The notes under the pieces are model-generated. The model ran no database searches. It had not been told where the DNA came from and was given only the letters and a program-made list of their open reading frames with translations. From positions 1,364,001 to 1,428,000 of the forward strand of contig CAVZZG010000001.1 in the NCBI GenBank assembly GCA_963779685.1: a DNA stretch of 64,000 bases, written 5' to 3'. Shown piece after piece: positions 17,874 through 25,901 of the stretch; the stretch's first letter is position 1, and the number at the start of each line of letters is the position of its first letter. This DNA comes from CAVZZG01 sp963779685 (lineage in GTDB: Bacteria > Actinomycetota > Thermoleophilia > Gaiellales > F1-60-MAGs149). A program made the position numbers and the translations under genes.

Positions 17874-19427
17874 CTAGATCTGGTCGAGTCTGGTCGTGTT
17901 CGGCTGGGCCTCGGCGGCGCGGGCCAGAGAGACCGCCCGCAGGTAGGCTCGCGCGGCGGCCTCGGTGATGTCGGTCGAGACGCCCTGGCCGGAGAAGACC
18001 TGGTCGCCCTTGCGGCACAGCACCCGCACCTCGCCGAGGGCATCCGGGCCCTGGTCGACGGCGTTGACGGTGAACTCGGCGAGCTCGAGGCCGGCGGCCG
18101 TGGCGGTCTCGATCGCCTCGAAGGTCGCATCGACCGGCCCGTCGCCCTCGGCCTCGCCCTCCATGACGCGGTCGGGCATGGTGATGACGACCTTCGCCCA
18201 CGCGGGCTGGCCGGTGGTGGTGCGAATGGCCAGCGAGTCGAGCACGAGCGTCTCCGTCTGCTCGTCGCGATGGCGATCGGCGACGATGGCCTCCAGGTCC
18301 ATGGCCGTGATCTGCTTCTTGCGGTCGGCGATCTCCTTGAACCGCCGGAAGGCGGCCTTCAGCTCGTCGGCGGTGAGGGTGTAGCCCATCTCCTCGAAGG
18401 CCATTTGCAGCGCGTGCCGGCCCGAATGCTTGCCCAGCACGATCTCGTTGCGCGCCAGCCCGATCGACTCGGCATCCATGATCTCGTACGTGCGCCGGTG
18501 CGCGAGCACGCCGTGCTGGTGGATGCCCGACTCGTGCGCGAACGCGTTCTTGCCGACGATGGCCTTGTTCGGCTGCACCGAGTAGCCGGACAGCCGTGAC
18601 ACCAGGCGTGACGTGCGGGCGATCTCGGTGGAGTCGATGGCCGTGTCGAGCTCGAACTTCGATCCCCGGGTGCGCAGCAGCATCACGATCTCCTCGAGCG
18701 CCGCGTTGCCCGCCCGCTCGCCGATGCCGTTGATGGTGCACTCCACCTGGCGCGCGCCGGCGGTGACGCCGGCGATCGAGTTCGCGGTCGCCAGTCCGAG
18801 GTCGTCGTGGCAGTGCACCGAGACCGTGCACCCGGCCAGTTCCGGCACCAGCTCGTACAGTTGGCCGAGTAGCTCGACGTACTCGTCCGGCGTCGTGTAG
18901 CCGACCGTGTCGGGGATGTTGATGGTGGTCGCGCCGGCCTCGATGGCGGCCCGGATCACCTCCGCCATGAACTCGGGGCGCGACCGCGTCGCGTCCTCGC
19001 AGCTGAACTCCACGTCGGGCACGTACTTGCGCGCCAGGCGCACACCGGCGCGTGCCTGCTCGACCACCTCGTGCGGGGTCATGCGCAGCTTGTGCTGCAT
19101 GTGGATGTCGCTGGTGGCGATGAAGACGTGGAACCGCGGCGACGCCGCGTCCTTGAGCGCCTCCCAGGAGGCCTCGACGTCGCCGGCCTGGGTGCGGCAC
19201 AGCGACGCGACGGTACAGCTCGTGACGGCCTTCGCGACCGCCTGGATGGCCTCGAGCTCACCCGGCGAGGAGATCGCGAATCCCGCCTCGATGATGTCGA
19301 CGCCGAGGCGCTCGAGCTGCCGCGCGATCTCCACCTTCTCGTACGCGTTCAGGCTGATGCCCGGCGATTGCTCGCCGTCGCGGAGGGTGGTATCGAAGAT
19401 CTTGACGCGATTCGTGCTCGTGGTCAT
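17874..19427 (-). CDS. leuA: 2-isopropylmalate synthase
   Basis: A 517-residue enzyme that condenses acetyl-CoA with 2-oxoisovalerate, the committed step of leucine synthesis. The TIM barrel contains FDTTLRDGEQSPG near the N-terminus, the metal-binding HCHDDLGLA, NGIGERAGNA and HESGIHQHG. The final 130 residues form the leucine-binding regulatory domain ('VDATFEAIE...ELAEFTVNAV'). The length fits LeuA type 1 rather than homocitrate or citramalate synthase, although citramalate synthase cannot be wholly excluded. AAGGAG lies 8 nt before the ATG. It is the first gene of the operon. Confidence 0.95.
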   Translation of the reverse strand: MTTSTNRVKIFDTTLRDGEQSPGISLNAYEKVEIARQLERLGVDIIEAGFAISSPGELEAIQAVAKAVTSCTVASLCRTQAGDVEASWEALKDAASPRFHVFIATSDIHMQHKLRMTPHEVVEQARAGVRLARKYVPDVEFSCEDATRSRPEFMAEVIRAAIEAGATTINIPDTVGYTTPDEYVELLGQLYELVPELAGCTVSVHCHDDLGLATANSIAGVTAGARQVECTINGIGERAGNAALEEIVMLLRTRGSKFELDTAIDSTEIARTSRLVSRLSGYSVQPNKAIVGKNAFAHESGIHQHGVLAHRRTYEIMDAESIGLARNEIVLGKHSGRHALQMAFEEMGYTLTADELKAAFRRFKEIADRKKQITAMDLEAIVADRHRDEQTETLVLDSLAIRTTTGQPAWAKVVITMPDRVMEGEAEGDGPVDATFEAIETATAAGLELAEFTVNAVDQGPDALGEVRVLCRKGDQVFSGQGVSTDITEAAARAYLRAVSLARAAEAQPNTTRLDQI

Positions 19428-19448
19428 GGGATCGCTCCTTCAACTCTG

Positions 19449-19466
19449 GCGCCTGAATTCGGGCGC
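19449..19466. promoter_or_regulatory. near-palindrome upstream of leuA
   Basis: GCGCCTGAATTCGGGCGC is an inverted repeat with one mismatched pair, centred on GAATTC and about 30 bp upstream of the leuA start. Its position suits a repressor site for the leu-ilv operon. No leader peptide, T-box or attenuator hairpin could be recognised in the leader. Confidence 0.35.
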
Positions 19467-20249
19467 ACCTGTCCTTCTCCTCGGGTTGCGTATGCGCCGA
19501 CAGGGGCGCGTGAGCGACTCGTCCCCCTAGCGGGGGAGAATGGGAAGGAGGTGAAGATCGATGCTCACGACCAGCTGGCCGCCGGGATACCCCAGGCGGC
19601 CGGACTCCTTGCTGAGTGCCGTCGTCACGTGCATGACCTGGGCCAAGGGTACCGGAGCCGCCCGCGCTCGGCAAGTGGGAGGTGGCAAGTGCACGACCGC
19701 CGTTCCGCCCGCCGCTGCGCGGCGGCAGGCGGCTCCTTGGTGGGGGTGGTGGAATCGAAGAAGTGCAAGTGCACGTCGGCGCATGTCCGATTGCGTTTCG
19801 GAGCCCGCGTCCTTCGGCTGCCGACCCGGACGTCGTGCAAGGTTCTGCTGGCGCTGTTCGAGGCGGGCGGCGAGATGCATTTGGAGGGGATAACGCCGGC
19901 AAGTGAACGGTGGTCGCCCAGTCCGAGCTCCCGGTGCTGGGGGCGGCAGGCCGTGCACTTGGCTGCTCCGGTGCCTGCAAGTGGACGCGAGTCGGCGTGG
20001 GTGTCCGGACCCACGTCCTGGTCAACCCAACCGGCGTTCCGACGCCAGTTGGGCGGTGACGACCTCGAAATCGACGATCCGGATGCGTACACACGGCGAC
20101 GCCGCATGCAGCGGTACTGGCTAGGACCTCCCGGCGTCGCCGCGGTGCCTGTTCGTTTGCTCGGGGGCGAGGTCCGCGCGACTTCGGCGAACGGGGCTGG
20201 GCGGAGACTGCCATCTGTGCGGGACGGGCATTCGAGGGTCGAGAGGTCG
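19467..20249. repeat. gene-free region with five dispersed copies of the CAAGTG-type motif
   Basis: The region between leuA and the next plus-strand gene has no convincing gene. It contains CAAGTGCACG at 19686 and 19766, CAAGTGAACG at 19900, the reverse complement CGTGCACTTG at 19952, and CAAGTGGACG at 19978. These are the same variants seen in the array at 10.7 kb, but irregularly spaced and in both orientations. GC content falls a little in the middle of the stretch. The leuA promoter must lie at the left end. Confidence 0.6.
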
Positions 20250-20897
20250 GTGAGCGGGCCGGCGGAGTGGCAGCACTGGCGGCGGGGGCCGGCGGTGATC
20301 TACAAGGGGCGTGGCAAGGGGCCGGCGAAGCATCCGCGGTGCATCGCGTGTTTCCCGAAGAGCGTGGCGGGGCAGGAGGTACCGCTCGGGCGCGGCGTCA
20401 GCATCGTGCTCTGCGCCGATCATCGCGACCCGGTGTTCCTGCATAGCCGTGGCGGCCGCGATTTCCTCGCTGCGACCGGCGCGCTGTTTCGCAGCCTGGG
20501 CCTGAGGGGTGCGCGTTACCAGGAGGCGTTGCTGGGCTTTCTCGAGGACGTCCGCCGCACCCGCGTCCCGACGCCGCGGCGAAGGCCGGGGTCGTACGCC
20601 TGGCCGGCGCTTCGCCGCCGGGCGGAGGAGGTGTGGCTTCGGGGCGGGGGCTTCGAGGACGGCGCTCGCGTCGTGTACACGCATGACGAGCCGATCACGA
20701 CCGGGTTCGAGCTCCCCAGTCTGTCGACGGTCCGCCGCTGGTGGCGCCAGAAGCGCTGGTTCCTCCCGCGCCCCGCGGCCGTTGGTGAGCGCCCGGCGCC
20801 CACACCACCGTGGGCGTCGCTCGACGACCGCGCGCCCATGCTCCACGTCCGGCCGCCGTACCGGCCAGCGACGCGACCCAGCGCGAGATCACCCTGA
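20250..20897 (+). CDS. hypothetical protein with Cys/His cluster and basic C-terminus
   Basis: A protein of about 215 residues that I cannot assign. Near the N-terminus it has HPRCIACFPKSV followed by VLCADHRDPVF, a CxxC plus CxxH arrangement that could bind one zinc. A central helical part contains RGGRDFLAATGALFRSLG and 'YQEALLGFLEDVRR'. Near the C-terminus LPSLSTVRRWWRQKRWFLP looks like a basic recognition helix of a helix-turn-helix. The start is uncertain: GTG 20250 follows GAGAGG, but GTG 20217 and ATG 20106 are in frame. Codon bias and absence of stops support coding. It may be a DNA-binding protein. Confidence 0.6.
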   Translation: MSGPAEWQHWRRGPAVIYKGRGKGPAKHPRCIACFPKSVAGQEVPLGRGVSIVLCADHRDPVFLHSRGGRDFLAATGALFRSLGLRGARYQEALLGFLEDVRRTRVPTPRRRPGSYAWPALRRRAEEVWLRGGGFEDGARVVYTHDEPITTGFELPSLSTVRRWWRQKRWFLPRPAAVGERPAPTPPWASLDDRAPMLHVRPPYRPATRPSARSP

Positions 20898-20901
20898 TCC
20901 T

Positions 20902-20921
20902 CTAACCGGAGCGCGGGTTAG
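20902..20921. terminator. small hairpin between convergent genes
   Basis: CTAACC (20902-20907) can pair with GGTTAG (20916-20921) across an 8-nt GC-rich loop, between the two convergent stop codons. The stem is short, so its role as a bidirectional terminator is uncertain. Confidence 0.3.
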
Positions 20922-22303
20922 CTGCGGTGCATCCGCGCCCAGGCGCGGGGGAGGACGTCGTCGAAGATCGCGATCGCCTCGTCGATGTGCTCGCGGGTCG
21001 AGATCAGCGGCGGCGAAACCTGGACGACGGGGTCGCCGCGGTCGTCGGCGCGGCAGAGCAGGCCGGCCTTGAACAGCTCGGGCGAGAGGAAGTCGCGCAG
21101 GAGGACGTTGCACTCCTCGTAGCTGAAGCTCTCCCGCGTGGCCTTGTCCTTGACCAGCTCGAAGGCCCAGAAGTACCCGGCGCCGCGTACGTCGCCGACG
21201 ATGTCGTGGCGCTCCTTCAGGCCGAGGAGCTGCTGCTCGAGGTAGCCCTCGTTGCGGCGGACGTTCTCGATGACGCCCTCGCGCTCCATGATCTCGAGGT
21301 TCTTCAGCGCGACCGCCGCCGCGATCGGGTGGCCGCCGAAGGTCGAGCCGTGCAGGTACGTGTGGTCGTGGCTGGTGAGCGCGTCGGCGATGCGGTCGGT
21401 GAACATCGTCACGCCCATCGGCTGGTAGGCGCTCGTCAGCCCCTTCGCGCCGGTGATCATGTCGGGCTCGTAGCCGTAGCGCCCGGAGCCGAACCACTCG
21501 CCGAGGCGCCCGAACCCGCAGATCACCTCGTCCGCGACGTGCAGGACGCCGTAGGTGCGGCAGATCTCGGAGACCCGCTGGTGATAGGCGGGGTGCGGGG
21601 TGAAGGAGCCGCCGGCGTTCTGGACGGGCTCCATGATCACCATCGAGACGGTGTCCGGCCCCTCGAACTCGATCGTCTCGGCCACCTCGTCGGCGCACTG
21701 CAGCGTGCATTCGCCCGCGGTGGCGCAGTACTTGCACCGGAAGCGGTTCGTGTTGGCCACGTGCCGCGCCCCGGCCATGAGCGGCTCGAACGGCTCGCGG
21801 ATGGCGGTGATGCCGGTCAGGGAGAGCGCGCCGAAGGTCGTGCCGTGGTAGGCGAGGCGGCGCGCGATCACCTTGCGCCGGCGTGGCTCGCCGTTGGCGT
21901 TGTGGTACTCGCGGGCCAGCTTGATCGCCGATTCGACTGCCTCCGAGCCGGAGGACACGAAGAAGCTGCGCTGGATCGGATCGGGCGTGATCTCGGCGAG
22001 CTTCGCCGCTAGCTCGATCGCCCGCGGGTGCGCATACGTCCAGTTGGTGTAGTACGGGAGCTCCCGCGCCTGCTCGGCCATCACCTCGCCGAGCTCGTCG
22101 CCGAAGCTGTACCCGATCTGGACGGTGAACAGGCCGCTCAGGAAGTCGAGCAGACGGCGACCGTTCTGGTCGTAGAGGTACGGTCCGTCGCCGCGGGTGA
22201 TGATCTGGAGCCGGTCGGGCTCCAGGTCGTGCATCGGCGTGAAGTGCAGCCACAGGTGCTGGAGTGCCTGCTCCTGCAATCTCTGGACGTCCGTCGAGCT
22301 CAT
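20918..22303 (-). CDS. class III PLP-dependent aminotransferase with a Cys4 insertion
   Basis: A 461-residue fold-type I aminotransferase of the putrescine/omega-amino acid group. The start is ATG 22303 after GGGAGGAGC; the longer upstream open frame overlaps the divergent gene and is rejected. SSGSEAVESAIKLARE binds PLP phosphate. 'VADEVICGFGRLG' holds the PLP-ring Asp, and Lys287 in GAKGLTS is the Schiff-base lysine. HGSTFGGHP is the phosphate loop from the partner subunit. Cys190, Cys193, Cys199 and Cys203 (CxxC-x5-CxxxC) form an unusual cluster that could bind zinc or iron-sulfur. Divergent from gabT, it probably acts in polyamine or GABA breakdown. Confidence 0.87.
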   Translation of the reverse strand: MSSTDVQRLQEQALQHLWLHFTPMHDLEPDRLQIITRGDGPYLYDQNGRRLLDFLSGLFTVQIGYSFGDELGEVMAEQARELPYYTNWTYAHPRAIELAAKLAEITPDPIQRSFFVSSGSEAVESAIKLAREYHNANGEPRRRKVIARRLAYHGTTFGALSLTGITAIREPFEPLMAGARHVANTNRFRCKYCATAGECTLQCADEVAETIEFEGPDTVSMVIMEPVQNAGGSFTPHPAYHQRVSEICRTYGVLHVADEVICGFGRLGEWFGSGRYGYEPDMITGAKGLTSAYQPMGVTMFTDRIADALTSHDHTYLHGSTFGGHPIAAAVALKNLEIMEREGVIENVRRNEGYLEQQLLGLKERHDIVGDVRGAGYFWAFELVKDKATRESFSYEECNVLLRDFLSPELFKAGLLCRADDRGDPVVQVSPPLISTREHIDEAIAIFDDVLPRAWARMHRS

Positions 22304-22368
22304 CCCTGCTCCTCCCGGGTGCGCGCAAGAGCCTACCAGCGAGAGGCGTGCCCTGGCGCGCGCGGACG

Positions 22369-22405
22369 TATACTGCCTGTCAGGACGACCGTTTCCGAGA
22401 GGAGG
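22369..22405 (+). promoter_or_regulatory. -10 element and ribosome site of gabT
   Basis: TATACT (22369-22374) is the best -10 in the divergent 108-bp spacer. A short leader follows and a strong GAGAGGAGG (22397-22405) ends 6 nt before ATG 22412. No clear -35 is seen. Confidence 0.5.
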
Positions 22406-22411
22406 CCCCTC

Positions 22412-23716
22412 ATGGCTGTAGACCAGCGGGCGGGCGCCCGGACCAGTGAGCTCCAGGCCGAGCGCGAGCGCTTGATCGCACGTGGCATCGCGACATCGCC
22501 GATCTTCGTCGAGCGCGCCCATGGCGCGCGCATCACCGACGTCGACGGGCGCGAGTACATCGACTTCGTCGGCGGCATCGGCACCCTCAACGGTGGCCAC
22601 ACGCCGGCGGCCGTCGTCGCGGCGATCACCGAGCAGGCCGCGAAGTACCTGCACCAGTGCTACTCGATCGCCCAGTACGAGCCGTACCTCGAGGTCGCAA
22701 AGCGGCTGATCCGCTGTCATCCCGGCGCGGGGCCGTACAAGGCCCTGCTGATCAACACCGGTGCCGAGGCCGTCGAGAACGCCGTCAAGATCGCCCGGTA
22801 CCACACGAACCGCCAGGCGGTCGTCTGCTTCGAGAACGCGTTCCACGGCCGGACGATGATGGGGATGTCCCTGACGTCGAAGGCGATGCCGTACAAGAAG
22901 GGCTTCGGACCGTTCGTGCCCGAGGTGTACCGCGCCCAGTCGCCGTACCCGTATCGCGGGATCGGCACCACCGAGGCCCTGGCCTCGGTCGAGCGGCTCT
23001 TCAAGAGCCAGGTCGACCCCTCCGCCGTCGCGGCGATGATCTACGAGCCGGTGCAGGGCGAGGGCGGGTTCCATCCCGCCACCGACGGCTTCGTCGAGGG
23101 CCTGGTCGAGATCTGCGCGCGCTACGGCATCGTCTACATCTCCGATGAGGTGCAGTCGGGCATGTGCCGGACGGGCTACCCGACCTGCGTCGAGCGGTGG
23201 GGCGTCGAGCCCGACCTGATCACGTGGGGCAAGTCGATGGGCGGCGGCATGCCGATCGCCGGCGTCACCGGCCGGGCCGAGATCATGGATTCGGTGCATC
23301 CGGGCGGCCTCGGCGGGACGTACGTCGGCAACCCGGTGTCCTGCGCCGCCGCGATCGTCGCCCTCGATCAGGTGCTCGACCCCGCGTTCCAGGCCGCGAG
23401 CCGCGCCTTCGGCGACCGCCTCCGGGCGCGTCTCGAGGAGATCGCTGCGCGCGTGCCGGCCATCGGAGAGGTGCGCGGACTCGGCGCCATGCTCGCGATC
23501 GAACTGGTCGAGGACCGGGCCACGAAGAAGCCGGCGGCTGCCCTCGCCTCCAAGACCGTCGAGCTCGCGCGCGATAACGGCCTGATGATCATGGGTGCAG
23601 GCGTGCTGTCGAACGTGATCCGCGTGCTCGTGCCGCTCGTGGCCACCGACGACGAGGTCGAACGAGGCCTCGAGATCCTCGAGGCGTCGCTGCTCGAGGC
23701 CGCCGCGGCCAGCTGA
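22412..23716 (+). CDS. gabT: 4-aminobutyrate aminotransferase family protein
   Basis: A 434-residue class III aminotransferase, probably transferring the amino group of GABA or a related omega-amino acid to 2-oxoglutarate. NTGAEAVENAVKIAR, ENAFHGRTMMGMS, 'EPVQGEGGF', ISDEVQSGMCRTG and Lys274 in WGKSMGGG follow the GabT pattern closely. GGTYVGNPVSCAAA is the GabT-type phosphate loop. It is followed by an ABC importer with overlapping genes, so amine uptake and transamination are probably cotranscribed. Related ornithine or 5-aminovalerate aminotransferases are possible. Confidence 0.85.
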   Translation: MAVDQRAGARTSELQAERERLIARGIATSPIFVERAHGARITDVDGREYIDFVGGIGTLNGGHTPAAVVAAITEQAAKYLHQCYSIAQYEPYLEVAKRLIRCHPGAGPYKALLINTGAEAVENAVKIARYHTNRQAVVCFENAFHGRTMMGMSLTSKAMPYKKGFGPFVPEVYRAQSPYPYRGIGTTEALASVERLFKSQVDPSAVAAMIYEPVQGEGGFHPATDGFVEGLVEICARYGIVYISDEVQSGMCRTGYPTCVERWGVEPDLITWGKSMGGGMPIAGVTGRAEIMDSVHPGGLGGTYVGNPVSCAAAIVALDQVLDPAFQAASRAFGDRLRARLEEIAARVPAIGEVRGLGAMLAIELVEDRATKKPAAALASKTVELARDNGLMIMGAGVLSNVIRVLVPLVATDDEVERGLEILEASLLEAAAAS

Positions 23717-24798
23717 TCCGCCTCCCGCTCAAGACGCTCGTCGCCGCCGCTCTGCTCGCGGTCATGGCCGCCTGCGGCGATACCGCCCGCCCGGCGTCGC
23801 CGCTGCCGCCGCCCGTGCCCGACGCGGCGGGGCCCGGCGAGGGCGCCCTGCGGATCGTGCTCGCCGACGGCGTCTCGGTCGGCTCCGTCGTCACCCGCTT
23901 CGCAGCCGCGACGGGGTGCCGGGTCGACCTCGTCTCCGGCGGGCGCGGGCCCGACCTGGTCGCCGATGCGCCGTTCGCGGGGGCCGACGTGTACGCGGTG
24001 CCGGGCGAGGATCTGCTCGCGCTGGTGTCGCGTGGCGCGGCCCAGCCCGTGACGACGGCCGCCATTCCGGGTTACCCGGCGGTGATCTCTCCGCTCCGCA
24101 CGGGCGAGGTCGCGCGGCGCGACGCGTTCGTCTACGGCGTGCCCTTCGTCTGGGGGCCCGACGAGCTGCTCTACGAGGCCGCGGACTTCGCCGAGCCGCC
24201 GGTGTCCTGGTCGGTGCTGTACGACCCGGCTCGATCCGGCCAGGTGGCGATGCGCGACTCGCCGATGACGCTTGCCACGGCCGCCGTCGTGCTCGGCGCC
24301 GACGACCCGTTCGGCCTCTCGGCCGAGGATCTGGCCGCCGCGGCTGCCCTCTCCCAGCGCCAGCGCCCGGCGGTCCGCGTCTACTGGCGGACACCCGCGG
24401 ACCTTGCGCTGCTGTTTGCCAACAAGCAGGTCCAGTTGGCGGCCGGCACCGGCGCGCAGGCGCGCTCGCTGGCCGGGTCGGGCGTCCAGGGCGTCGTGCC
24501 CGACGGCGTCACGACGGCGTGGTCGGACTGGTGGGTGCTCGCCAGCTCCGCCCCGCACCCCCGCTGCGCCTACAAGTGGTTCGCCTACACGCTGTCGCCC
24601 GCGGCGCAGGTCGATCTCGCCGAGGCCGGCGGTGGTTCACCCGCCTCGGCGGCCGCCTGCGCACTGCTCGGCACGGTCGAGTGCGCCGCCGGCCACGACC
24701 AGGACGGGACGTTCCTCGCCCGGATGCGCTTCGGCCGGACACCCGACGCGCCCACCGGTCTGACGGACTGGCAGAACGCCTGGGCGCGTTCCCGGTAG
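23713..24798 (+). CDS. PotD-like substrate-binding lipoprotein, divergent copy
   Basis: An extracytoplasmic binding protein of about 361 residues. The first in-frame ATG (23764) would begin MAACGD, inside the lipobox. Reading upstream gives IRLPLKTLVAAALLAVMAACGD, reported in two parts: a basic start IRLPLK and hydrophobic core before AVMAAC. So translation probably starts at CTG 23713 or ATC 23716, overlapping the gabT stop. The body aligns with the second binding protein of this operon (VYGVPFVWGPDELLY vs the YGIPHGWGANLLMW region; WSDWWVLAS vs WSDTWMVYS; both end near W-Q-x-W) but is shorter and more divergent. It may bind a different polyamine or have a regulatory role. Confidence 0.75.
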   Translation: MIRLPLKTLVAAALLAVMAACGDTARPASPLPPPVPDAAGPGEGALRIVLADGVSVGSVVTRFAAATGCRVDLVSGGRGPDLVADAPFAGADVYAVPGEDLLALVSRGAAQPVTTAAIPGYPAVISPLRTGEVARRDAFVYGVPFVWGPDELLYEAADFAEPPVSWSVLYDPARSGQVAMRDSPMTLATAAVVLGADDPFGLSAEDLAAAAALSQRQRPAVRVYWRTPADLALLFANKQVQLAAGTGAQARSLAGSGVQGVVPDGVTTAWSDWWVLASSAPHPRCAYKWFAYTLSPAAQVDLAEAGGGSPASAAACALLGTVECAAGHDQDGTFLARMRFGRTPDAPTGLTDWQNAWARSR

Positions 24799-24830
24799 AA
24801 TCGCCGGGTTCCGAGGGAGTGGGGTGGAGC

Positions 24831-25901
24831 GTGAGCCGGGCGGTCCCTGCCGTGCAACTGGATCAGGTCACCAAGCGCTACGGCGATGTGGACGCGGTCG
24901 CCGGCATCGATCTCGCGATCGACGATGGCGAGTTCTTCGCCATGCTCGGGCCATCCGGGTCGGGCAAGACGACGACGCTGCGGATGATCGCGGGGTTCGA
25001 GGTGCCGACCTCGGGTCTCGTCCGCCTGGCCGGTGAGGACGTGACGCGGGTGCCACCGCATCGCCGCGACGTCAACACGGTGTTCCAGGACTACGCGCTG
25101 TTCCCGCACATGGACGTCCAGCGCAACGTCGAGTACGGACTCCGCGTCAAGGGCGTCGGGCGCGAGGAGCGCGGCCGGCGGGCCGCCGAGGCCCTGCGCA
25201 CCGTCCGGCTCGACGGGTTCGGCAAGCGCAAGCCGTCGCAGCTCTCCGGCGGGCAGCGCCAGCGGGTGGCGCTCGCCCGGGCTCTGGTCAACCGGCCGAG
25301 CGTCCTGCTCCTCGACGAGCCGCTCGGCGCGCTCGACCTGAAGCTCCGCGAGGAGATGCAGATCGAGCTGAAGGCGATCCAGCGCGACGTCGGCATCACG
25401 TTCGTGTTCGTCACGCACGACCAGGACGAGGCGCTGACGATGTCCGACCGGATCGCGGTCTTCAACAACGGCACGATCGTGCAGGTCGGGACGCCCGCGG
25501 AGATCTACGAGCATCCCACGACCCCGTTCGTGGCGGGGTTCGTCGGCACCTCGAACCTGCTGAGCGACGACGTCGCGCGCGCCGTGCTCGGCGAGTCCGG
25601 CACGTTCACCGTGCGTCCGGAGAAGATCCGGATCGACTACGGCGACGCACCCTCCGCGCCCGGCGAGGTCGTCGCCTCCGGCACCGTCACCGGGGTGGTG
25701 TACCTGGGGTCGGATACGCGCTATCACGTGGCGCTCGACGCCGGCGGCGAGTTGGTCGTCACCCAGCAGAATCTCGAGACGTCCTCGATGGAGGCCATCG
25801 AGCAACGGGGCAAGGCTGTCCGCCTCGTCTTCAAGCGACAGCATGCGCTGGCCCTGCACGGGGCCGGATCCGGGGTCAAGGAGGAGGAGCGAGGATCATG
25901 A
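24831..25901 (+). CDS. potA: polyamine-type ABC transporter ATP-binding protein
   Basis: A 356-residue importer ATPase. Walker A GPSGSGKTT is at residues 40-48, the Q-loop is VFQDYALFPHM, the signature LSGGQ is at about 138-142, and Walker B LLLDEP with DLKLRE follows. The switch His is in VTHDQDEAL. A C-terminal TOBE-type domain (about 240-356) contains VRPEKIRI and 'GVVYLGSDTRYHV', as in PotA. The start is GTG 24831; the open frame continues upstream into the binding-protein gene but that part is not coding. It overlaps the next gene by 4 bp (ATGA). Confidence 0.93.
   Translation: MSRAVPAVQLDQVTKRYGDVDAVAGIDLAIDDGEFFAMLGPSGSGKTTTLRMIAGFEVPTSGLVRLAGEDVTRVPPHRRDVNTVFQDYALFPHMDVQRNVEYGLRVKGVGREERGRRAAEALRTVRLDGFGKRKPSQLSGGQRQRVALARALVNRPSVLLLDEPLGALDLKLREEMQIELKAIQRDVGITFVFVTHDQDEALTMSDRIAVFNNGTIVQVGTPAEIYEHPTTPFVAGFVGTSNLLSDDVARAVLGESGTFTVRPEKIRIDYGDAPSAPGEVVASGTVTGVVYLGSDTRYHVALDAGGELVVTQQNLETSSMEAIEQRGKAVRLVFKRQHALALHGAGSGVKEEERGS

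Noticed and set aside
19428..19560. Leucine attenuator or T-box in the leuA leader.
   Set aside because: No leader peptide with Leu codons and no T-box sequence; only a near-palindrome is present.
22304..23299. N-terminal extension of the minus-strand aminotransferase to about 793 residues.
   Set aside because: It would run antisense through gabT. A strong ribosome site and homologous start place the true ATG at 22303.
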